Below are positions 1 to 3,979 of a DNA stretch of 10,946 nucleotides, in pieces. Under the pieces are notes generated by a model. The model was not told the DNA's origin and made no database searches. It saw nothing but the letters and a program-made list of their open reading frames with translations. Position numbers and translations under genes: made by a program. The stretch covers positions 1 through 10,946 of the forward strand of contig CAZTDD010000170.1 in the NCBI GenBank assembly GCA_964612675.1, written 5' to 3'. This DNA is from CAZTDD01 sp964612675. GTDB taxonomy: Bacteria; Hinthialibacterota; Hinthialibacteria; Hinthialibacterales; JAKPRU01. Each line of letters opens with the position of its first letter. The stretch's first letter is position 1.

Positions 1-297
1 GAGATTCAGAGGGGGTTGACACCTCACTTTCCGCATCCCGACGACTTTTTGCGACCCCGTCAAGACTGGGGAGGGTTCGGGTGGGGTTGATAAGTTAAGT
101 GTTTTTAACCCCATTTGTATCTCCACAGACCACTTCCCGTCACCATTGCTACAGGAAGAGAGTGCCCGGCAATGACCGCCAATAGGCAATCATTGCCGGA
201 AATCACTCTTCTAAATGGCGACATCCGTTCGTAACGCAAATCTCGGGCCGACCCTGTTTCTAAACAGAGGCGAAGCAGACAAGACGGTGAAGAGGAG
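1..297. other. Left-edge region without a supported gene
   Basis: No gene can be supported here. The plus-strand frame starting at base 1 stays open to a TGA at 88-90 (29 codons, ending in a Gly/Trp-rich stretch). A minus-strand frame from an ATG at 114 stays open to the window edge. Neither has a visible ribosome binding site or a recognisable motif, so either could be the edge of a real gene or chance. Inverted repeats present are GGGGTT (83-88) with AACCCC (107-112), the strong hairpin at 159-209 listed separately, and CTGTTT (254-259) with AAACAG (262-267). The last lies just downstream of the yjbQ-family stop codon and has no clear T-run. Confidence 0.5.
159..209. repeat. Long hairpin-forming inverted repeat
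   Basis: A perfect 10-bp arm CCGGCAATGA (166-175) pairs with TCATTGCCGG (190-199). The 14-base interval contains a further GCC-AATA-GGC mini-stem (178-187). After a short asymmetric interruption the stem resumes outward as AGAGTG (159-164) with CACTCT (204-209). It lies about 90 bases past the yjbQ-family stop. It could act as a transcript 3' end or stabiliser for that minus-strand operon, but neither strand has a proper T-run after it, so it is not called a terminator. A dispersed palindromic repeat or a binding site are alternatives. Confidence 0.6.
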
Positions 298-717
298 TTA
301 CTCGCCGTTCAGTTGTACCACGATATCGCGGCGGCGGGGCCGATTATCGAAATCGACCACAATGATCTGTTGCCACGTACCCAAAATCATACGACCATTC
401 GAGAAAGGGATAGTGAGAGAGGGGCCGAGAATGGACGCGCGCACATGGGAGTGCCCGTTGCCGTCGTGCCAGGTTTCATCGTGAAAATAGCGAGCCCCCC
501 GAGGCGCAATCCGCTCAAAAGCTTCGGGAAGGTCTCGAATAAGACCCGGCTCATACTCAATCGTCGTAACGCCGCCGGTCGCACCGGGGACAAATACTGT
601 GACCTGCCCCTCGGAGAATCCCGATTCCGAGATCACATCCTGTACACGCGACGTCAAATCGACCATCTCCCCGTCACCTCGGGTGGATATGCCGACCCGT
701 TCGGTTTTCCATGCCAT
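298..717 (-). CDS. yjbQ: YjbQ/UPF0047 family protein (COG0432)
   Basis: A 139-residue protein, about the usual length of the UPF0047/YjbQ family, whose members are often annotated as secondary thiamine-phosphate synthase. That name rests on weak thiamine-phosphate synthase activity reported for family members; the physiological role is uncertain. Family hallmarks are visible in order: the mid-region TTIEYEPG (about 51-58), the TWHDGNGHSHVRAS block (about 82-95) with the conserved Asp/His cluster, LGPSLTIPF (about 97-105), LGTWQQI (about 112-118) and a basic PRRR before the C-terminal strand. The ATG at 717 is chosen because homology starts right after it and GGAAGG lies upstream at suitable spacing. 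The frame stays open 70 codons further, but that extension lacks family character and overlaps the lipoprotein gene. Expected to be cytoplasmic. It starts 5 bases after the lipoprotein stop, so the two are probably co-transcribed. Confidence 0.9.
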   Translation of the reverse strand: MAWKTERVGISTRGDGEMVDLTSRVQDVISESGFSEGQVTVFVPGATGGVTTIEYEPGLIRDLPEAFERIAPRGARYFHDETWHDGNGHSHVRASILGPSLTIPFSNGRMILGTWQQIIVVDFDNRPRRRDIVVQLNGE

Positions 718-722
718 AGCGC

Positions 723-905
723 TTAGTCCCTTCCGGTCACACCGTGAGTTGTCCCGATTGTTGAGGAGATATCTCCTCCCATCCGGATGGAATCGAATCT
801 TAACGTGCCTCCACGCCGGAAGGAACCGCTCGTTGTACAACCGGTCAGGCTGACGAGAAGCAGAAAAACAAGTAAAAGACGGGTAAAAAAACTTCGGCGA
901 GCCAT
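723..905 (-). CDS. Small predicted lipoprotein
   Basis: A 60-residue protein with a classical lipoprotein signal: basic start (Arg3, Arg4, Arg9), a hydrophobic core at about 10-20, and a lipobox Leu-Thr-Gly-Cys with Cys23 as the expected lipidated residue. The mature peptide would be only 38 residues, rich in Gly, Ser, Thr and Arg, with no recognised domain. Upstream of the ATG lies the purine-rich run GAGGAAGAAAGAG, a plausible though slightly distant ribosome binding site. The stop (TAA, 725-723) is 5 bases from the ATG of the yjbQ-family gene, so translation is probably coupled. Function is unknown; what can be said is that it is probably a membrane-anchored peptide in an envelope of diderm type. 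The frame could be chance, but the exact signal-peptide layout and tight spacing make a real gene likely. Confidence 0.65.
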   Translation of the reverse strand: MARRSFFTRLLLVFLLLVSLTGCTTSGSFRRGGTLRFDSIRMGGDISSTIGTTHGVTGRD

Positions 906-989
906 CGCGTTTCTCTTTCTTCCTCAAATCACCTGCAAACCGGTCCGAGAATCGGAAGGCCCCCGCTCATCAGCTCACCCGTTCCGATC

Positions 990-1050
990 TTTCTCAGTCT
1001 CGAATGGGCAAAACCTGAGAAAAGGCAGAGCGATCTGCTCTGCCCATTCG
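990..1050. repeat. Three interlocking inverted repeats
   Basis: Three perfect inverted repeats share this 61-base stretch: TTTCTCAG (990-997) with CTGAGAAA (1015-1022); CGAATGGGCA (1001-1010) with TGCCCATTCG (1041-1050); and GGCAGAGC (1024-1031) with GCTCTGCC (1037-1044). The first two interlock in pseudoknot fashion, and the second and third share bases 1041-1044. The structures are therefore partly mutually exclusive or knotted in RNA from either strand. Whether this is a regulatory switch or a decayed repeat is not decidable from the sequence alone. Confidence 0.6.
1017..1044 (-). terminator. Rho-independent terminator-like hairpin
   Basis: Read on the minus strand, the perfect 8-bp stem GGCAGAGC / GCTCTGCC (1044-1037 with 1031-1024) has a 5-base loop AGATC and is followed directly by TTTTCTC (1023-1017). 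It lies 8 bases beyond the TAG that closes the protein-like tail at 1055-1111, as expected for a gene's own terminator. It is also about 110 bases upstream of the lipoprotein ATG, so an attenuator role in that leader is the alternative. The T-run is short and interrupted. Confidence 0.55.
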
Positions 1051-1051
1051 T

Positions 1052-1139
1052 CTAGCCACCCGCCTTGGCGCTCGGATCGCTCTCCAGCGGAACCCTGTCC
1101 TCCGGGGGCAATCAACACAATATCATAAGGACGACTATA
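1052..1139 (-). pseudogene. Possible frameshifted 3' remnant of a lost gene
   Basis: On the minus strand the frame at 1139-1110 reads YSRPYDIVLI. If one base next to the five-C run (plus-strand 1104-1109) is dropped, it continues as PPEDRVPLESDPSAKAGG and stops at TAG (1054-1052). The terminator-like hairpin follows within 8 bases. Protein-like composition in two adjoining frames, a homopolymer at the junction and a terminator just after the stop fit the decayed or truncated end of a minus-strand gene. Upstream the first frame is closed by TGA at 1142-1140. No family is recognised, and with only about 28 codons chance is possible. Confidence 0.3.
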
Positions 1140-1178
1140 TCACATGATCCAGGAATGCTTGCATTCCTACTGGTCGTC
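1130..1178. repeat. Nested palindrome
   Basis: An 18-base palindrome, AGGAATGC (1151-1158), TT, GCATTCCT (1161-1168), is enclosed by a second 6-bp inverted repeat, GACGAC (1130-1135) with GTCGTC (1173-1178). It could be a dimer-type operator or a cruciform/hairpin. No T-run follows, so it is not a terminator. It sits about 55 bases left of the candidate promoter of the helical-protein/HEXXH/deaminase cassette. Confidence 0.55.
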
Positions 1179-1215
1179 AAAATTGCGGACAGGTCAGTCC
1201 CCGACATCCAAACCA

Positions 1216-1313
1216 CCGAATCGAAAATAGAACTTTACAAACTCGGTCCGTGCGCTTACAGTTTCTATCTGAGGCTTCGCAGGTGCTGTTTGTAAAAGTG
1301 TTTTCGACATCGG
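1216..1313. repeat. Interrupted long inverted repeat around the cassette promoter
   Basis: The left arm carries CCGA (1216-1219), TCGAAAA (1221-1227) and TTTACAAAC (1234-1242). The right arm mirrors all three in order: GTTTGTAAA (1288-1296), TTTTCGA (1301-1307) and TCGG (1310-1313). About 20 matched pairs in arms of 27 and 26 bases around a 45-base centre are unlikely to be chance. Possibilities are paired operator sites, the stem of a structured leader or small RNA, or terminal repeats of a small inserted element. Confidence 0.6.
1234..1262 (+). promoter_or_regulatory. Candidate sigma-70 promoter of the deaminase cassette
   Basis: TTTACA (1234-1239, 5 of 6 to the -35 consensus), a 17-base spacer, then TACAGT (1257-1262, 4 of 6 to the -10 consensus). 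The -35 hexamer is inside the left arm TTTACAAAC of the inverted repeat, and the mirrored arm falls downstream of the predicted start. A repressor binding TTTACAAAC would therefore cover the -35 box. The leader to the ATG at 1416 would be about 145 bases and would contain the hairpin at 1338-1359. Confidence 0.4.
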
Positions 1314-1415
1314 AACGCGGCTGCAGCGCGGGGTGACGGCAAGAAGACAAGTCTTCGCCTGCAAAGCGCTTGGACGGGATATTAGTTTTTATACGGTCTT
1401 ACAGAAGGAGAAATC

Positions 1416-1784
1416 ATGTCTGTATCTAGGATGATGGCACAACGTTTTGCAATCGACTTGAACAGTATGGCTCTGGGAATTTGGCAAGCTGCATATCTAT
1501 TATCAAAAAAGGAAACTCGGAATGACGGGAAAGAGAAGGTGCATTTACTTCAGCAACGTCTGGAAGATTTCAGCCGGCGCTCCACTCTCAGCGATAGTCT
1601 TAGAATATATAGGAAAGAAGAATTCAGATACCACGAATTCAACAAGCTCCTGTCCATATTGGCGACTGAAGACAGAAAGGAAATCAAAGAGGCTATCCCC
1701 GCGATCGAAAAACTAATTCAAAGCACCCAGGAGTGTCTGAATGAACCAGGACGAGCAAAAGCAGATTTCCAACGGGCTTTATGA
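1416..1784 (+). CDS. Unknown small helical protein, first gene of cassette
   Basis: I do not recognise this 122-residue protein. It is charged and appears almost wholly alpha-helical, with alternating Lys/Glu/Arg-rich segments (about 30-60 and 62-115), no signal peptide and no zinc-binding Cys/His pattern. The start is well supported: AAGGAG at 1405-1410, five bases before the ATG. Its last 44 bases overlap the start of the HEXXH gene in a different frame, so the two are almost certainly translated from one transcript with coupling. By position it could be an adaptor, sensor, antitoxin or substrate for the downstream peptidase-like protein; that is inference only. Like the next two genes, it looks richer in A+T than the flanking metabolic genes. 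Confidence 0.7.
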   Translation: MSVSRMMAQRFAIDLNSMALGIWQAAYLLSKKETRNDGKEKVHLLQQRLEDFSRRSTLSDSLRIYRKEEFRYHEFNKLLSILATEDRKEIKEAIPAIEKLIQSTQECLNEPGRAKADFQRAL

Positions 1785-3003
1785 TGTTATTGATCGATTG
1801 AGGTCGTTACGGGAACATCCGATTGTCCCCTTCCAATCGTGGCCAACCATCGAGTCGACTATCACCGCTACGCATAAGTGCTTCTGCAGGGCGATAGAGT
1901 GTTTTATCCGCCCGTGTGCGTCATACAAAGATCACCTGAATTCCGATCGCCGTCCATTTCCCATCTGGCAAGCGTTCCTGGCCGATTTGTGGAGCTGTGT
2001 CGATTTCCTTCGAACAATTCATAATCGCCTTTTTTGTCATGACTACACAGACGTGATATACCACCACATTTTGATTGAAGAGATGCTTGCCTGTTTCCCT
2101 GAGGATTTGCCTGGGGTACAGCTACGGTTTCTTCTATTGCCATCAGGGGAGCTAATGGTTTGGCCTCTTAAAGAGGAATTGGCTGTCCGAGCACCTCTCT
2201 GGTTTGACCAAAATCATATAGGAGAATTCGAGACCCTAAAGGATGGCGAGCCGCTGATATGTTTTGAATGCCACCGCGAGAGGAACTTTGAACGTCAGTA
2301 TGTTCTTGCGCATGAACTGTTCCATATCATTTGCACGAACAACACGTCCTTGGGAGATATGTTTGCCGCTCTCGCCCGATCTGACGATACAGCCGAAGTT
2401 TTGGATGCTGAGCACAGAGAGTCATGGCCGTCACAGATTGAAGAGTTATTCTGCGATTACGCCGCAGCCTGGTTCTTTGGACCTATGTATCTGCAGGCAT
2501 TCGCTGACGAGATGTCCTATTATAGTGTTCATGGATCTGATACACATCCAAGCGGCTATGTCCGGGCTGAAATGCTGTTGAGGAGCAGTTCCAACGAGGC
2601 TCCTCGCGGGCATAAAGCCGTCCAACTCTACGCAAAGCTCAGGAAATTAAATGCTGTATCGCCTCCGTCGCAGAAAGTGCTTAAGCGCTGGGGCCAAAAT
2701 TTCGCGAGAAAATTACGCGAGATCGGCCTTGAGAGATATTCCTTCAATGACCAATGTGCTGTGATTCGCAATTCCTTTGAGGCGAACATCCCTTTTGTTA
2801 CAGAGGATATTCGAGACCTAATCAACAGTCTGCCTGAAAACCGTTTTGACTCGGAGAGGCTGGAGCACTATTCCGATCTCGTGTCGGAATCTCTAAGAAA
2901 GACGAATCTGCTTCGTTTGGCCAAGGAGTACCTTCGAGAACCTGATCGATTGTTCTCAATCCCAGAACCCCTGACTAAATCTCGTTCCAAGGGGAGTGCA
3001 TAG
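1741..3003 (+). CDS. HEXXH zinc metallopeptidase-like protein
   Basis: A 420-residue protein with a gluzincin-like active site: HELFH at 191-195 (two zinc-binding His and the catalytic Glu), then EELFCDYAAAWFFGP (234-248), which offers Glu234/Glu235 as third zinc ligand and Asp239 in the pattern typical of ImmA/IrrE (M78)-like peptidases. A downstream THPSGYVRAEML (268-279) supplies a His-Pro...Arg element common in such folds. Unlike typical ImmA/IrrE, it has a long helical N-terminal region (1-125), a C-terminal helical domain of about 130 residues and no helix-turn-helix that I can see. The ATG at 1741 is chosen because AGGAG (1729-1733) precedes it by 7 bases. It overlaps the previous gene by 44 bases and abuts the deaminase gene (TAGATG). 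Likely cytoplasmic. The family's usual work, cleaving a repressor, antitoxin or sensor, suggests control of its neighbours; the substrate is unknown. Confidence 0.75.
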   Translation: MNQDEQKQISNGLYDVIDRLRSLREHPIVPFQSWPTIESTITATHKCFCRAIECFIRPCASYKDHLNSDRRPFPIWQAFLADLWSCVDFLRTIHNRLFCHDYTDVIYHHILIEEMLACFPEDLPGVQLRFLLLPSGELMVWPLKEELAVRAPLWFDQNHIGEFETLKDGEPLICFECHRERNFERQYVLAHELFHIICTNNTSLGDMFAALARSDDTAEVLDAEHRESWPSQIEELFCDYAAAWFFGPMYLQAFADEMSYYSVHGSDTHPSGYVRAEMLLRSSSNEAPRGHKAVQLYAKLRKLNAVSPPSQKVLKRWGQNFARKLREIGLERYSFNDQCAVIRNSFEANIPFVTEDIRDLINSLPENRFDSERLEHYSDLVSESLRKTNLLRLAKEYLREPDRLFSIPEPLTKSRSKGSA

Positions 3004-3663
3004 ATGACAGCAGTTTTGTCCGACAACGAGATCAAACAACGTTTGAAAAAGGATCTTATTATCCATCCGATGCTGAATACGGATGGGCAGGTTACTTGCT
3101 CAAAAGTGGATTTGCACTTGTCTGGCGTGTTCTACGAAATAAGAAGGACCATCGTTGACTGTTACGATCCCTTGTCAATTTCTAGAGGTCAGGATTTCAG
3201 AAGAAAAATAATCCTTCCGCTGGGGCAGTCGTTGGTGCTGCATCCCGGGGATTTGGTGCTAGCTCCCACTTTCGAGAATATCAAGATGCCAAGAGATCTG
3301 CTCGGGATTTTGCAGGGCAGGAGCTCCCTAGGGAGACTTGGAGTCATCGTTCACGCGACAGCGAGCTTTATCGACCCAGAGTTCATGGGAGTGATCACGC
3401 TCGAGCTTTCCAATCTCGGCCACATGCCGGTAAGACTTTATACATTGGCAAGAGTCGCCGCGCTCGCCTTTCTCAGAATACATGGCAACGTCAAACACGC
3501 TTACAGAGATCCTGTACTTTCACCATTTCTTCCAGAAGATGCACGTCTAGACCATTACGCATCACCTATCTCCGAAGCGTCAAAACATCACGAGGATTGG
3601 GAATACGAAATGATAAGACAAGTGAAAAACGGCATCTCTACTGAAGTTGATGGCTTTGACTAA
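3004..3663 (+). CDS. dCTP deaminase/dUTPase-family protein
   Basis: A 219-residue member of the dCTP deaminase (Dcd)/dUTPase superfamily, which converts dCTP to dUTP (some members on to dUMP). Visible hallmarks are LHPGDLVLAPTFENIKMP (79-96), GRSSLGRLG (105-113, catalytic-site Arg111), VHATASFIDPEF (116-127) and ITLELSN (131-137), where Glu134 matches the catalytic Glu of E. coli Dcd. Two departures stand out. The usual Pro-Gly-Met nucleotide-binding turn is replaced by TLARVAALAF (147-156), and the C-terminal lid motif with Lys-Tyr and Gln is not recognisable; a longer acidic tail is present instead. E. coli Dcd has 193 residues. The ATG directly follows the TAG of the HEXXH gene, with AAGGGGAG 7 bases upstream, so translation is coupled. 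Context points to a specialised role, possibly phage-triggered dCTP depletion, rather than housekeeping dUTP supply. Confidence 0.85.
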   Translation: MTAVLSDNEIKQRLKKDLIIHPMLNTDGQVTCSKVDLHLSGVFYEIRRTIVDCYDPLSISRGQDFRRKIILPLGQSLVLHPGDLVLAPTFENIKMPRDLLGILQGRSSLGRLGVIVHATASFIDPEFMGVITLELSNLGHMPVRLYTLARVAALAFLRIHGNVKHAYRDPVLSPFLPEDARLDHYASPISEASKHHEDWEYEMIRQVKNGISTEVDGFD

Positions 3664-3736
3664 GGGTTTGATCCAAAGTACTACCCAAACGTAGACTGCG
3701 CTCAAAGCGGAGCATATCTCACCAGGAAGATCTGAG

Positions 3737-3808
3737 TTACTTCCAATCTTCCGCCGCCAGCGCCCGGATTCGCTCCGGAAGACCGAACAGGTTGATAAAT
3801 CTCTTGGA
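3737..3808 (-). pseudogene. Possible 3' remnant of a truncated gene
   Basis: The minus-strand frame reads SKRFINLFGLPERIRALAAE then DWK and stops at TAA (3739-3737). It is closed upstream by TAA at 3811-3809, leaving only 23 codons. The composition (FINLFGLP followed by an amphipathic Arg/Ala/Glu helix) is strongly protein-like and G+C rich, in contrast to the adjacent cassette. It looks like the C-terminal end of a lost gene. It is loosely reminiscent of argininosuccinate synthase tails, but this is unverified and too short to assign. Confidence 0.3.
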
Positions 3809-3864
3809 TTATCGCAAGCGTTCTCGATTACAGGAAGGTGTACACATAAACAACGAGGTTTCCA

Positions 3865-3957
3865 ATGGTAAACCCTAGAGTAGCGAAAGGGATGTTTGTG
3901 AGTCCCGGGCCTGTGGTAGAGTATCCAAAGCGGCCGACGTACTCTTCAACAAACTGA
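3865..3957 (+). CDS. Possible 30-residue small ORF
   Basis: ATG at 3865 is preceded by GAGG (3855-3858) at a six-base spacing and opens 30 codons ending at TGA (3955-3957), 22 bases before the aminotransferase start. The peptide has a central SPGPVVEYPKRPTY segment and no recognised motif. It could be a leader peptide for the downstream gene or chance. The only support is the ribosome-binding-site-like GAGG. Confidence 0.15.
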   Translation: MVNPRVAKGMFVSPGPVVEYPKRPTYSSTN

Positions 3958-3979
3958 AAAACAGGAAAATGAAACCCTC

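Larger units (their letters stand above)
906..1415. other. Gene-poor region rich in inverted repeats
   Basis: No intact gene is supported between the lipoprotein start and the helical-protein start. The region contains, left to right: a small TCCGA/TCGGA hairpin in the lipoprotein leader (944-956); three interlocking inverted repeats at 990-1050, one resembling a minus-strand terminator; a short protein-like 3' tail on the minus strand (1052-1139); a palindrome nested in a second stem (1130-1178); a long interrupted inverted repeat (1216-1313) containing a candidate plus-strand promoter; a hairpin GAAGAC/GTCTTC flanked by GGC/GCC (1338-1359); and an 8-bp palindrome AAGCGCTT (1364-1371). Plus-strand open frames here (for example 1065-1295) lack ribosome binding sites and protein-like composition. 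Confidence 0.6.
3664..3979. other. Intergenic region between cassette and aminotransferase
   Basis: A 316-base gap with no firm gene. It holds a short CGCT-CAA-AGCG hairpin (3699-3709) without a T-run, the minus-strand protein-like tail at 3737-3808, a GTGTACAC palindrome (3838-3845), a GGTTT/AAACC stem (3857-3861 with 3870-3874) and a 30-codon plus-strand frame (3865-3957). No convincing terminator for the deaminase cassette and no consensus promoter for the aminotransferase gene could be found. The stretch around 3750-3780 is much more G+C rich than the cassette to its left. Confidence 0.5.

Noticed and set aside
313..726. Plus-strand 137-codon frame opposite the yjbQ-family gene
   Set aside because: It is the complement of a clearly homologous coding sequence and has no motif of its own.
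298..927. 209-residue reading of the yjbQ-family frame from an ATG at 927
   Set aside because: The first 70 residues lack family character and overlap the lipoprotein gene. The ATG at 717 has GGAAGG upstream and begins the homologous region.
787..1295. Plus-strand open frames at 787-1128 and 1065-1295
   Set aside because: No ribosome binding site, low-complexity Ser/Pro/Arg composition, antisense to the lipoprotein or inside repeat-rich DNA.
1216..1313. Integron attC site or transposon terminal repeats
   Set aside because: No attC core sites or integrase, and no matching copy of the arms was found at the right end of the cassette (only short shared words such as ACAAACT).
3004..3663. Ordinary housekeeping dcd
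   Set aside because: Not excluded, but operon coupling with a HEXXH protein, divergent lid and turn motifs and the longer tail argue for a specialised role.
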